64,000 bases of DNA, from contig NZ_JXQC01000003.1 of assembly GCF_001305965.1 (NCBI RefSeq), forward strand, positions 3,453,361-3,517,360, read 5' to 3'. The translations under genes and the position numbers were made by a program. Under the pieces are notes generated by a model. That model searched no databases. It had not been told where the DNA came from and worked only from the letters and a program-made list of their open reading frames with translations. The first letter of the stretch is position 1, and the number at the start of each line of letters is the position of its first letter. Shown here piece by piece: positions 1 to 10,734 of the stretch. This DNA is from Erythrobacter sp. SG61-1L. GTDB lineage: Bacteria; Pseudomonadota; Alphaproteobacteria; Sphingomonadales; Sphingomonadaceae.

Positions 1-1223
1 TGATAGGCGATATTGCCCGCCGCATCGGCATAGATGAAATTGGTGGACGGCACAGCCTGCATGGCCAGCGCCGCCCGCCATTCGGCATAATTGCGGGCCT
101 TGTTCAGGCGGAAATATTCCTCCAGCTGGCCGATCCCGCCCATCCCGCCATAACGGATGGCAAAGGCGCCCTTGGGGCCTTTCACCACCGGCCCATGCTC
201 GCTGCTCCACACGGTGCGGCGGATGGGCAGGGTGATCGGGCCGAGCTTGACTGGCAGGACGATGTCCCGGCGTTCCAGATCGTGCCACTTGCCATCCAGC
301 CGGTATTTCGTGCCGCTGGGATCGAGCACCAGCCGATAGGCATCGATGATGTCCGGGCGGTTGACCGTGTTGGTCCAGCCGAGCGTCTCGTTATGGCCCA
401 GCAGGGGGAAGGGCGCGCCGGGGAAGGTGGCCCCGGCATAGTGCCAGCCCTCATCGCTCTCCACCACCAGCTCATACCAGGCGACCGGCCCGCGCCATGG
501 CTGGTGAGTATTGGAAACGAGCCGCGTGGCGCCGTCGCCGCTGCGGGAAGGGGCGATGGCGAAGGCGTTGGAGCCATTGTCGTCCGATCCTTCCCCCAGT
601 GGGGTCAGCGGCGGATTGCCGGGCTTTCCGGTGTCGAACACCGGGCCGAAATCCACTGCCGGGTCTTCCCCTTCGGCCAGCGGGGCGATCACCCGGTCCA
701 GCCCGAAGAAGAAGGGCTGGCGCAGGGCAAAGCCGGTGGCGATGTCCAGCCCGTCCACCGGGAAGAGATTGCCCAGCTTCACTTCGCCGGGGTGGGCCTT
801 GGCATAGGTATTGAGGCCGGTGGCATAGGCATCCAGCAGGGCGTGAATATCGGCAGGCAGCTTGCCATATTCCCGCTCCGCCGTGCCGCGTGCGTCGATC
901 AGGTGATAGGCGAAGTCCACTGCCGCCCCGTCCTTGCCGATCACCGCGCCATAGCGGCCGCGCGTCATCGCGATCACATCCTGCAGGGTGGAAAAATCGT
1001 CTTCCGCATGGGCCATGGCGATGCCGAAGGCGACATCGGCGTCCCGCTTGCCGTGGATATGCGGCACGCCCCATTCGTCGCGCAGGATTTCGGCGCGATA
1101 GGTCACGCCGGTTGGCGCTTTCGCAGGGCTGGCGGCGAAGGGTTCCCATGTGGCGAGGCCGATGAAGGCAAGGGCGATGAGCGCAAGCACGCCCCAGCCG
1201 ATCCGCGCGATCCACCGCTTCAT
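1..1223 (-). CDS. Penicillin acylase family protein (partial, 3' end outside window)
   Basis: This is an Ntn-hydrolase of the penicillin/aculeacin/acyl-homoserine-lactone acylase type, which cleaves amide bonds of acylated substrates, usually in the periplasm. The reading frame is open from an ATG at 1223 to the window edge, about 407 residues. Residues about 8-27 form a hydrophobic signal or anchor segment. The motif RDEWGVPHIHG (about 48-58) is typical of the alpha subunit. The expected autoproteolytic site is G217-S218 in the context DNGSNAFAIAP, with Ser218 as the new N-terminal nucleophile of the beta subunit. A GGGAG element lies just upstream of the start. The C-terminal half of the beta subunit is missing, so substrate preference cannot be judged. 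It is transcribed away from clpB. Confidence 0.85.
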   Translation of the reverse strand, partial: MKRWIARIGWGVLALIALAFIGLATWEPFAASPAKAPTGVTYRAEILRDEWGVPHIHGKRDADVAFGIAMAHAEDDFSTLQDVIAMTRGRYGAVIGKDGAAVDFAYHLIDARGTAEREYGKLPADIHALLDAYATGLNTYAKAHPGEVKLGNLFPVDGLDIATGFALRQPFFFGLDRVIAPLAEGEDPAVDFGPVFDTGKPGNPPLTPLGEGSDDNGSNAFAIAPSRSGDGATRLVSNTHQPWRGPVAWYELVVESDEGWHYAGATFPGAPFPLLGHNETLGWTNTVNRPDIIDAYRLVLDPSGTKYRLDGKWHDLERRDIVLPVKLGPITLPIRRTVWSSEHGPVVKGPKGAFAIRYGGMGGIGQLEEYFRLNKARNYAEWRAALAMQAVPSTNFIYADAAGNIAY

Positions 1224-1463
1224 CCCCGTTCTCCCCTGACCGGGCGCGGCCTTTGCGGCTGCGCATTTTCGTTTGAAACTTTCCTACACGGCCCGGCCCG
1301 GTCTAGACAATCGCGATAAGTCGCGCCTGCCTTTCAGCACCTGTCACGCTGATTTGACGCGTATCAGTGAGGGCCGGGAATTTTTACGCGATGGGTCCGT
1401 AACATGTGTAACACCTCACCATATGCGGCTGGCACACGGGCTGACAAAAATCCGGGACGAGGG

Positions 1464-1493
1464 CTTGTGTTGCCAAAGTGCAACACCATATCT
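1464..1493 (+). promoter_or_regulatory. Heat-shock (RpoH-type) promoter candidate of clpB with internal inverted repeat
   Basis: CTTG at 1464-1467 is followed after 18 bases by CCATATCT at 1486-1493. This matches the CTTG / C-rich-TAT layout of alphaproteobacterial RpoH promoters and lies 27 bases before the clpB start. The spacer contains a perfect 7-base inverted repeat, GTGTTGC (1467-1473) and GCAACAC (1480-1486), which could be an operator. The remaining bases between 1224 and 1463 show no gene. Confidence 0.5.
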
Positions 1494-1519
1494 AGGCGGA
1501 AAGGTATTGAGGGCACCCC

Positions 1520-4099
<2,580 letters not shown>

Positions 4100-4105
4100 T
4101 ACTGG

Positions 4106-4136
4106 ACGGCCCCCGCTCGAGTGAGCTGGGGGCCGT
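4106..4136. terminator. Bidirectional terminator between clpB and the sulfotransferase gene
   Basis: ACGGCCCCC (4106-4114) pairs perfectly with GGGGGCCGT (4128-4136), and GCTC/GAGC extends the stem inward. The two flanking genes converge here, so the hairpin probably serves both. The T-tract is short. Confidence 0.7.
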
Positions 4137-4142
4137 TTGCGT

Positions 4143-4931
4143 TCAGGCGTATCCCAGCAATTCGCGCAGGCCCGGGGCGGCAAAGTCCACCAGTTTGCGG
4201 TGCTTCTCGCCAAGTACCTTGGGCACGGCACTGCCGGCATTGGACAGGTTCTCACTCGCGGTGGAGCTTTGCTTGCGGTCGGCCCCTATCCGCACGCGCT
4301 CGCGCCAGTCATCGGGCACACTGGCAAGGCCGCAAGCTTCGAACAGGCCCATGAAGAAGCTTTCCGCGCCGGCGCCGTCCAGGTCTTTCAGCGCGGCGAT
4401 AATGTCTTCATAGCGGACAATCGGGCAGCCTGCGCCCATCCAGCTGACGGCATTATGCATATACATGTCGCGCAGGCTCATGCTCTTCTTCTGGACCCCG
4501 AAGATCATCAGGGTAATCAGCGCATCGACTGACAGGCGCTGGCTCTTCACCAGCATGGAATTGTCGCCGAATTCGTCTGAAAGGAAGAAGCGGGCTCGCG
4601 CCAGAACCCAGCTATAGGGATCGCGGACCAGCACGATCGTGCGCGCGGAAGAGGTCTCGACTGCCGAAACGTCAGAAAAGAGCAGGTGGCCCCAGCTCAG
4701 CATTCGGCGCTCCGGCTCGAACGCCATGAGGTGCTGCTGGAGGTTGCCCCACTGGATGAACTGCGTCTTGTATTGATCTTCCACCGGAACGAACATCCGC
4801 ATGATGTTGCGCAGCAGGTGAGTGCCTGATTTGGGCACGCTGTTGAGGAAGAGCGGGCCGGGCAGGCGGGCCTGTTCGAACTTCCGGTTCTCTTCGTCGA
4901 GAGTGTCAGGTTTCAGGCGGATACGAACCAT
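4143..4931 (-). CDS. Sulfotransferase domain protein
   Basis: This is a probable PAPS-dependent sulfotransferase of 262 residues. The 5'-phosphosulfate-binding loop is visible as SVPKSGTHLL (31-40), with Lys34, Ser35, Gly36 and Thr37 as expected. The 3'-phosphate-binding segment is VLVRDPYSWVLA (about 100-111), with Arg103 and Ser107. No signal peptide or membrane segment is apparent, so it should act in the cytoplasm or at the inner membrane face. The acceptor cannot be deduced because there are no neighbouring glycan or lipid genes. It is monocistronic and flanked by terminators on both sides. A related nucleoside-kinase-like P-loop protein is less likely, because both PAPS signatures are present. 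Confidence 0.75.
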   Translation of the reverse strand: MVRIRLKPDTLDEENRKFEQARLPGPLFLNSVPKSGTHLLRNIMRMFVPVEDQYKTQFIQWGNLQQHLMAFEPERRMLSWGHLLFSDVSAVETSSARTIVLVRDPYSWVLARARFFLSDEFGDNSMLVKSQRLSVDALITLMIFGVQKKSMSLRDMYMHNAVSWMGAGCPIVRYEDIIAALKDLDGAGAESFFMGLFEACGLASVPDDWRERVRIGADRKQSSTASENLSNAGSAVPKVLGEKHRKLVDFAAPGLRELLGYA

Positions 4932-4993
4932 GCTGGCTTCCCCGTTTGGCAGAACTGCCGGATTGGCGAAGCAGGACAGTGAAGGTCAACAAA

Positions 4994-5017
4994 AAAGGCG
5001 GCCCGAAGGCCGCCTTT
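4994..5017 (-). terminator. Terminator of the TonB-dependent receptor gene
   Basis: AAAGGCGGCC (4994-5003) and GGCCGCCTTT (5008-5017) form a perfect 10-bp stem with a 4-base loop. On the minus strand it is followed by a run of six T. It lies just after the receptor stop codon and before the sulfotransferase start. Confidence 0.9.
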
Positions 5018-5040
5018 CAAGTTCCGGATTGCAGCAGCAA

Positions 5041-8022
5041 TCAGAAGATGTCGCCGAGCTTCGCCTTCACGCCGATATAGGCATAGCGGCCATAGGCAGA
5101 GACCGGGTAGCTGAGCGAGAAGTCCGGCTTCGCGTTGAACAGGTTGTTGATACCGCCATAGACGGTGAACTTGTCTGCGAAGTCGGCCGAGACGCGGATG
5201 TCGTGCTCGACGCGGGACTTGTAGAAGAAGTACTTCGGATCGCTGATGTCGGGGTTACCCGCGAGCTGCTCGGTCGTGTACCGGCGGGTCTTGTCCCACC
5301 AGGTGAGCGAGTAGCTGGCAGTCACGTTGCCGATTTCCCAGTTGAGATCCCAGGCAGCAGTCCAGCGCGGCTTGTAGGCCTCGCCCAGATCGCTGTCGAG
5401 GTCGGCCCCGATCGATGCGAAGTAGTTCAGCTTGTCGAGATAGCCGATCGTCAGGTTCGAATAGAGTGTGCCGAGGCCATCGCCCACCGGGAGCGAGTAG
5501 TTCACCTGAGCGTCGAAACCTGCGGTTTCGAACTTGGCAACATTCTGCGGACCAGAGCGCCAGCCGACGACGAAGCCCGAGTCGGGATCGCGATCGATGT
5601 TGGTGCAGAACTGGTTGTCCAGCGAGGGCTGGTCAACGCACAGCTCGGCCAGATCCTGGGCCGTGGCGGTGTTGATCGCGTTCTCGATCTTGATGTTGTA
5701 CCAGTCGAAGCTGACGGCCAGACGCGGAATGAACGAGGGCCGCAGCACAACGCCGGCAGTCCAGGTCTTGGCGGTTTCGGCCTTCAGATTGGGGTTGCCA
5801 CCCGAGAAGCCGAGAATGCTGGTGTTCGCTTCGGCATCGGTGGCCGGGCTGAACGCAGCAATCTCGTCGGGGGTGAGGCCCAGGCCGCTGAGCAGCGCCT
5901 GACAGTTCGCAGCGCGATACTGCGTGCCTTCGGCGACGTTGGTGGGATCGCACGGATCGTCGATGAACAGGTAGCCGCCAGCCTGGGCGCCATACAGTTC
6001 GCCGATGTTCGGTGCGCGGACCGATTCCGAATAGGTGCCGCGGAAGCGGATATCCGGGATCGGAGCGTAGACGCCGTCGAACTTCCACGCCGTGGTGCTG
6101 CCGATGCTCGAATAATCGGACAGACGAACTGCTGCACCGAAGGAGAGCGTTTCAGCCATCGGAGCGCCGTCGAAAATCGGAACGTTCAATTCGCCGAAGA
6201 TTTCCGAAACGTCGAACTTGCCGCTCGAGTCAGCAAACTGCGCGCTGTCCGCATACCACCCATTGTGGTAGTATTCGTCATAGGTCGCTTCGCTGGTTTC
6301 CTTGCGATATTCAGCGCCGATGGCGAAGCCGATCGGACCGCCCGGCAGTTCGAAGAACTTGCCGAAGTCGCCGCTGATCGAAGCCGAAACGACGTTCTGA
6401 GTAACCTTGGAGCTGGAGAGCGAATCGCGGGTCGCCCAGTCGATGGCGGCCTGCGAAGCGACGCCATAGCCCAGGAGATTGAGCGGAACACAGCCGCTGC
6501 CGGCGCCCGGAGTGAAGGTTTCGGGCGCAGCGCCGTAGTTCCACTCGGTAGGGTCGACGATGCCGCTGCCGTCGATGTCGATGCGGCAGACGGCCTTGCC
6601 GGTGCCATCGTCGACAGCGTCGATCGCAGCATAATAGCGGTCGGCGATACGGGCGTGGGTGTTGGTCACGTCCGCCGAGGTTTCGCCGTAGACGTACGAG
6701 ATTTCGTACCGGGCGTGATCGGAGATCTCGCCTTCGAAACCGATAACGCCGCGCCAGGTTTCACGATCGTTATATTCGCCGCGCTGACCGAAATCGAAAT
6801 TGTCGCGGCTGACCAGAGCGTCGCCCTGAACCAGATCGCCGAAGCGGTCGTTCAGGAAGTAGTTGTCGCCCTGCAGCAGGGTGTAGAAGTCGAAGCTCGG
6901 CTGGCTGATCGAGTAAGCCTTCGCCTTCATGTACTTGCCTTCCGCGAAGAAGCGCAGAGCAGGCGAAACCTCGTAGCTGAGCAGCACGTTGCCAACGTGG
7001 CGCTCGGTCTGCGGCACGATGTCGCCGTAATAGCCGGCGCGCGGCGTGTTATCGCCGCCGATCGCAAGGCCGCCGGAAGACGGGAGGATCAGGCCGCGGT
7101 CATAGACCTTGCCGCTGCCGGTGTAGTCCGGAATGCCGTCGAAATCGAGGTCGACCGCGCCGTCGACAGAGCTGTCGGACCAACCGGTGTTGGCGATCGG
7201 AATACGATCGGGCACGTTCGGATCGTCAGGGAAGTCGTTGGGATCGCGGATGATGCCGTAGAAGCGGCTGTTGTCGCCAAGGTAGCTGCGCGCACGGGTA
7301 TCGACGCGTTCCTGGCGAGCATATTCATACGCCACGGCGATATTGCCGCGATCGTCGGCAAAGTTCTTGCCGGCGGTGACGGAGACGAGGGTCTGGTTGC
7401 CGTCGCCTTCGGTGGTCCAGCCGGTCTGAGCGCGAATGTTCAGGCCTTCGAAGTCACGCTTGAGGACGAAGTTGACCACGCCCGACACGCCGTCGGCACC
7501 GTAAACGGCCGAAGCGCCGCCGGTGAGAACGTCGACGCGTTCGATCAGATCCTGCGGGATCGAGCTGATGTCGACCGCAGCCGATTCGGGAACGCCGGCG
7601 ACGTGACGCTTGCCGTTGACGAGGACGAGCGTGCGGTTCGCGCCGAGGTTACGCAGGTCAAGCAGGTTGACGCCGGTATAGCCCAGGCCAACGCCGGTGT
7701 TCGAGCCGGCGCTGTCGGCCGAGCCGACCGAGCCGAGCAGGGCAGGGTTGCGGATCAGGGTGTCGACGACGTTGACGTCGCCCGAACGCTCGATCTGTTC
7801 AGCCGTGACGGCGACGACCGGGTTGGGTTCGTTCAGCTGGCTGCGGGCAATACGCGAACCGGTCACGATGATGACGGCATCCGTATCTTCGGCCGAGTCG
7901 ACAGTAGCGACGGAATCGTCGTCCTGTGCCAGAACCGGCTGTGCCACCAGCATGATGGACAACGCGAGAGGTGCGGCAGCACCCTTCAGGCGGGATTGGA
8001 TTTTCACTGATACAGTCCCCAT
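5041..8022 (-). CDS. TonB-dependent receptor
   Basis: This outer-membrane active transporter has 993 residues. It has an N-terminal signal peptide ending near PVLAQ and a TonB-box-like stretch around AVIIVTGSRI. A plug domain follows, with the conserved segments LVLVNGKRH, LIERVDVLTGGASAVYGADGVSGVVNFVLK (plug end) and a long beta-barrel. The barrel ends in the aromatic-terminated strand YAYIGVKAKLGDIF. The large loops and style match the Oar-like receptors abundant in Sphingomonadales, which take up siderophores, sugars, peptides or aromatics. The ligand is not evident. A GTG at 8007 with GGGGA upstream is an alternative start, which would give an N-terminus beginning MKIQSRLKG. The gene is divergent from an SDR/TetR operon. 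Confidence 0.95.
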   Translation of the reverse strand: MGTVSVKIQSRLKGAAAPLALSIMLVAQPVLAQDDDSVATVDSAEDTDAVIIVTGSRIARSQLNEPNPVVAVTAEQIERSGDVNVVDTLIRNPALLGSVGSADSAGSNTGVGLGYTGVNLLDLRNLGANRTLVLVNGKRHVAGVPESAAVDISSIPQDLIERVDVLTGGASAVYGADGVSGVVNFVLKRDFEGLNIRAQTGWTTEGDGNQTLVSVTAGKNFADDRGNIAVAYEYARQERVDTRARSYLGDNSRFYGIIRDPNDFPDDPNVPDRIPIANTGWSDSSVDGAVDLDFDGIPDYTGSGKVYDRGLILPSSGGLAIGGDNTPRAGYYGDIVPQTERHVGNVLLSYEVSPALRFFAEGKYMKAKAYSISQPSFDFYTLLQGDNYFLNDRFGDLVQGDALVSRDNFDFGQRGEYNDRETWRGVIGFEGEISDHARYEISYVYGETSADVTNTHARIADRYYAAIDAVDDGTGKAVCRIDIDGSGIVDPTEWNYGAAPETFTPGAGSGCVPLNLLGYGVASQAAIDWATRDSLSSSKVTQNVVSASISGDFGKFFELPGGPIGFAIGAEYRKETSEATYDEYYHNGWYADSAQFADSSGKFDVSEIFGELNVPIFDGAPMAETLSFGAAVRLSDYSSIGSTTAWKFDGVYAPIPDIRFRGTYSESVRAPNIGELYGAQAGGYLFIDDPCDPTNVAEGTQYRAANCQALLSGLGLTPDEIAAFSPATDAEANTSILGFSGGNPNLKAETAKTWTAGVVLRPSFIPRLAVSFDWYNIKIENAINTATAQDLAELCVDQPSLDNQFCTNIDRDPDSGFVVGWRSGPQNVAKFETAGFDAQVNYSLPVGDGLGTLYSNLTIGYLDKLNYFASIGADLDSDLGEAYKPRWTAAWDLNWEIGNVTASYSLTWWDKTRRYTTEQLAGNPDISDPKYFFYKSRVEHDIRVSADFADKFTVYGGINNLFNAKPDFSLSYPVSAYGRYAYIGVKAKLGDIF

Positions 8023-8188
8023 TGCAGGCCCTGCTCATGGCAGGGCGCTTTGATGTGAACGTTGTCCGGACATCCCCTTTGCAGCGTGCCCGGACGACGA
8101 AATAGCGTGTGTGCTACCTACCACCTGCGTGAAGCCCGGATTGGTTTCAATTCAAATTACTTTGCGTTGCGGCATTCATTGCCCGAAT

Positions 8189-8215
8189 GTTGCAATCGCA
8201 CAACAGTTGCAATCG
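8189..8215. promoter_or_regulatory. Direct repeat in the receptor/SDR divergent promoter region (possible operator)
   Basis: GTTGCAATCG occurs twice, at 8189-8198 and 8206-8215, with a 17-base period. The first copy also forms an inverted repeat with ATTGC at 8179-8183. The location between two divergent genes, one of them in an operon with a TetR regulator, suggests a regulator-binding site. The remainder of 8023-8317 holds no gene that I can see. Confidence 0.4.
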
Positions 8216-8317
8216 AGACGAAATATTTGCCGACTTAGCTCCCGGCTTGACCGGGCAGGACGACCTGCTTAGCCGGTCGCTTAATTTTCCGCCGATTCCG
8301 GCGCGAGGGAGGCTAGC

Positions 8318-9100
8318 TTGAAGATCGACAACACCGTTTCCGCCGTCATTACTGGTGGCGCTTCCGGCCTGGGCGAGGCGACCGCTCGTGCGCTGGCCGC
8401 GCGTGGGGCCAAGGTTGCGCTTTTCGACCTGCAGCAGGAAAAGGGCGAATCTGTCGCCGCCGAAATCGGCGGCATCTTTTGCCAGGTGGATGTCACTTCC
8501 GACGAGTCCGTCGATGCCGGTTTCGCCAAGGCTCGTGCAGCCCATGGGCAGGAACGGATTTTGGTGAATTGCGCCGGTATCGGCACCATCGGCAAGACGA
8601 CTCGGCGCGACCGCGAAACGGGTGCGATCTCGCACTTTCCGATAGCCGCCTTTGCCAAGACGCTGGAAGTGAACACGGTCGGCACCTTCCGCTGCATCGC
8701 CAAGGCTGCTGCGGGCATGATGACGCTGGAGCCGCTGGTGGACAATGAGCGCGGGGCTATCGTCAACACTGCATCTGTTGCTGCCGTCGATGGCCAGATG
8801 GGGCAGGCTGCCTATTCTGCTTCCAAGGGCGGCATCGTGGGCATGACGCTGCCCATCGCGCGTGACCTGATGAGCGAGGGCATCCGCGTAAACACGATCC
8901 TGCCGGGCATCTTCCGTACACCGCTGCTGGCAGGCCTGCCGGAAGCAGCGCAGGAATCGCTTGCCGCTCAGGTGCCGTTCCCGAAGCGGCTCGGCCATCC
9001 TGAAGAATATGCTGCGCTGGTGATGACCATGATCGAGATCGGCTATTTCAACGGCGAGCATGTCCGTCTCGACGGTGCGATCCGAATGCAGCCGAAGTAA
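8318..9100 (+). CDS. SDR family oxidoreductase (3-hydroxyacyl-CoA dehydrogenase / 17-beta-HSD10-like)
   Basis: This is a classical short-chain dehydrogenase of 260 residues that uses NAD(H). The Rossmann signature TGGASGLG is at 12-19, NCAG at about 84-87, the catalytic Ser is near 153, and Tyr166-x3-Lys170 lies in YSASK. The C-terminal segment PFPKRLGHPEEYAALV and the length resemble type II 3-hydroxyacyl-CoA dehydrogenases, suggesting fatty-acyl or steroid-like substrates. The start is a TTG at 8318 behind a strong GAGGGAGG (8305-8312). It is followed after 24 bases by a TetR regulator gene, with which it forms a likely operon. Confidence 0.9.
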   Translation: MKIDNTVSAVITGGASGLGEATARALAARGAKVALFDLQQEKGESVAAEIGGIFCQVDVTSDESVDAGFAKARAAHGQERILVNCAGIGTIGKTTRRDRETGAISHFPIAAFAKTLEVNTVGTFRCIAKAAAGMMTLEPLVDNERGAIVNTASVAAVDGQMGQAAYSASKGGIVGMTLPIARDLMSEGIRVNTILPGIFRTPLLAGLPEAAQESLAAQVPFPKRLGHPEEYAALVMTMIEIGYFNGEHVRLDGAIRMQPK

Positions 9101-9124
9101 GGCGCAAGGCCGGGGGGCAAGGAC

Positions 9125-9748
9125 ATGGCGGCAGCACCGGACACTACGTCTGAAGCGCGGGAGCAATTGCTTGCTACCGCGTCTGCCATCATGCGCGAGA
9201 CCGATACGGTCGACATTTCGCTGGCCCAGCTCAGTCGTCGCTCGGGGCTCAACTCGGCGCTGGTGAAATATTATTTCGGCAACAAGGCGGGGCTGATGAA
9301 ATCCCTGCTGGACCGGGATATGACCAGCATTCTGGCCTCGGTCGATGCCTTGCTGGCGTCGGAACACGATCCGGAGACGAAGCTGCGCCGCCACATTTCC
9401 GCGGTGGTGGACCGTTTTTACGATGTCCCCTACATCCAGCGTCTGCTGATGCGGCTTATCCGCGAAAGCGAAGCAGTGGAGGCACAGCGGATCGCGAACA
9501 CCTATCTTAGCCCGATCTATTCCGCGTACGATCAACTGATCGGTGAAGGCGTGGAAGCCGGGGTGTTTCGCGAGGTTGACCCACAACTCTTCTATTTCAG
9601 CGTGACCGGCTCGGTTGACCGGTTTTTCGCAGCGCGGCTGTTCATGCGTTATTGCTTCGGAGAAGATGCCTTGTCCGAGGAATTGCGCGACCGCTACCGC
9701 GCGCATCTGATAGATTTCATCATGGCAGGATTGCTGAGGAACGGATGA
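9125..9748 (+). CDS. TetR/AcrR family transcriptional regulator
   Basis: This is a 207-residue TetR-type repressor. The N-terminal helix-turn-helix includes SLAQLSRRSGLNSALVKYYF followed by GNKAGLM, the canonical recognition-helix region at roughly residues 30-60. The C-terminal ligand-binding domain is not recognisable beyond the family level. The gene lies between the SDR and the methylthioadenosine phosphorylase, and its stop codon overlaps the next start (ATGA). The repeat at 8189-8215 upstream of the operon is a candidate target. The effector is unknown; an acyl-CoA is plausible from the SDR neighbour, but this is inference. Confidence 0.9.
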   Translation: MAAAPDTTSEAREQLLATASAIMRETDTVDISLAQLSRRSGLNSALVKYYFGNKAGLMKSLLDRDMTSILASVDALLASEHDPETKLRRHISAVVDRFYDVPYIQRLLMRLIRESEAVEAQRIANTYLSPIYSAYDQLIGEGVEAGVFREVDPQLFYFSVTGSVDRFFAARLFMRYCFGEDALSEELRDRYRAHLIDFIMAGLLRNG

Positions 9749-10638
9749 CTGCAAGCTGGCATATCGGCGTGATCGGCGGAACCGGTCTCTATGATGCAGA
9801 GGTTGTGGAGGAAGCTCAGCAGATCACGGTGCGCAGCAGCTTCGGCGAACCGTCCGGCCCGGTAACTACCGGGCGCATTGGCGATGTGCGCTTCACCTTT
9901 CTGGCCCGCCACGGTGCCGGGCACCGCATGTCTCCGGGAACGGTGAATTACCGCGCCAATATCGATGTTCTGAAGCGTTGCGGCGTGACCGACATCCTGT
10001 CCATCTCGGCCATCGGTTCGCTGCGCGAGGAATTCGCACCGGGCGGGTTCGTGGTGGTCGACCAGATGATCGACCGCACTCTGGGCCGGGACCGGAGCTT
10101 CTTCGGGGAAGGGCTGGTCGCCCATGTCAGCCTCGCCGATCCCACTTGCCCTCGCCTTTCCGGCTTTGTCGGCGATGCAGCGGAAAAGGCCGGGGCGATC
10201 GTGCATCGCGGCGGCTGTTATGCGGCAATCGAGGGGCCGCAGTTTTCGACTAGAGCGGAAAGCCACATGTACCGCGCTTGGGGCGCGGATGTGATCGGCA
10301 TGACGGCCCTGCCGGAAGCCCGCCTCGCGCGGGAGGCGGAATTGCCTTACGCCCTGCTGGCAATGGTCACCGATTACGATTGCTGGCGGGAAAGCGGCGA
10401 AGCGGTGGACGTTGAAGAAGTGCTGCGGGTGATGCACGACAATGCGGGAAAGGCGCGTGCTGCCCTGACTGCGCTGGCAGGCCTGTTGCCCAAGGAACGC
10501 AGCTCCAGCCCGATCGACACGGCGCTCGAAGGCGCGATCGTCACTTCCCCGGAAAAGCGGGATCAGGCACTTGTCGCCCGGCTGGACGCCGTGGCCGGTC
10601 GCGTGCTTGGCCGGGCAGTGCCGGCACAAAAACGATAA
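9745..10638 (+). CDS. mtnP: S-methyl-5'-thioadenosine phosphorylase
   Basis: This enzyme phosphorolyses 5'-methylthioadenosine, a by-product of polyamine and acyl-homoserine-lactone synthesis, to adenine and methylthioribose-1-phosphate. It has 297 residues, typical for the family. Visible motifs are GVIGGTGLYD at the N-terminus, LARHGAGH for phosphate binding, SAIGSLREEFAPG, the substrate-binding AAIEGPQFSTRAES and IGMTALPEA. The ATG at 9745 overlaps the TetR stop codon, so translation is probably coupled to the regulator. A longer upstream in-frame start at 9652 would lie inside the TetR gene and is unlikely. Confidence 0.95.
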   Translation: MTASWHIGVIGGTGLYDAEVVEEAQQITVRSSFGEPSGPVTTGRIGDVRFTFLARHGAGHRMSPGTVNYRANIDVLKRCGVTDILSISAIGSLREEFAPGGFVVVDQMIDRTLGRDRSFFGEGLVAHVSLADPTCPRLSGFVGDAAEKAGAIVHRGGCYAAIEGPQFSTRAESHMYRAWGADVIGMTALPEARLAREAELPYALLAMVTDYDCWRESGEAVDVEEVLRVMHDNAGKARAALTALAGLLPKERSSSPIDTALEGAIVTSPEKRDQALVARLDAVAGRVLGRAVPAQKR

Positions 10639-10699
10639 ATACTGACGCCGGGGCAGCCAGTTCGTGCCATTTTGGACGGCGTTACCGTTCGATACTTGC

Positions 10700-10716
10700 A
10701 TTTTGCAATGCAAAAT
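10700..10716. promoter_or_regulatory. 17-bp palindromic operator upstream of the MarR gene
   Basis: ATTTTGCAATGCAAAAT is a perfect palindrome with 8-base arms and a single central base, 18 bases before the MarR start. Symmetry, size and position are typical of MarR autoregulatory operators. Confidence 0.65.
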
Positions 10717-10734
10717 CGTTACAGCAAAAACCAT

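Noticed and set aside
4822-8010. 1062-codon open frame on the plus strand opposite the TonB receptor
   Set aside because: Antisense shadow of a GC-rich gene. The translation is Arg/Val/Asp-rich without domains, while the minus strand encodes a complete receptor.
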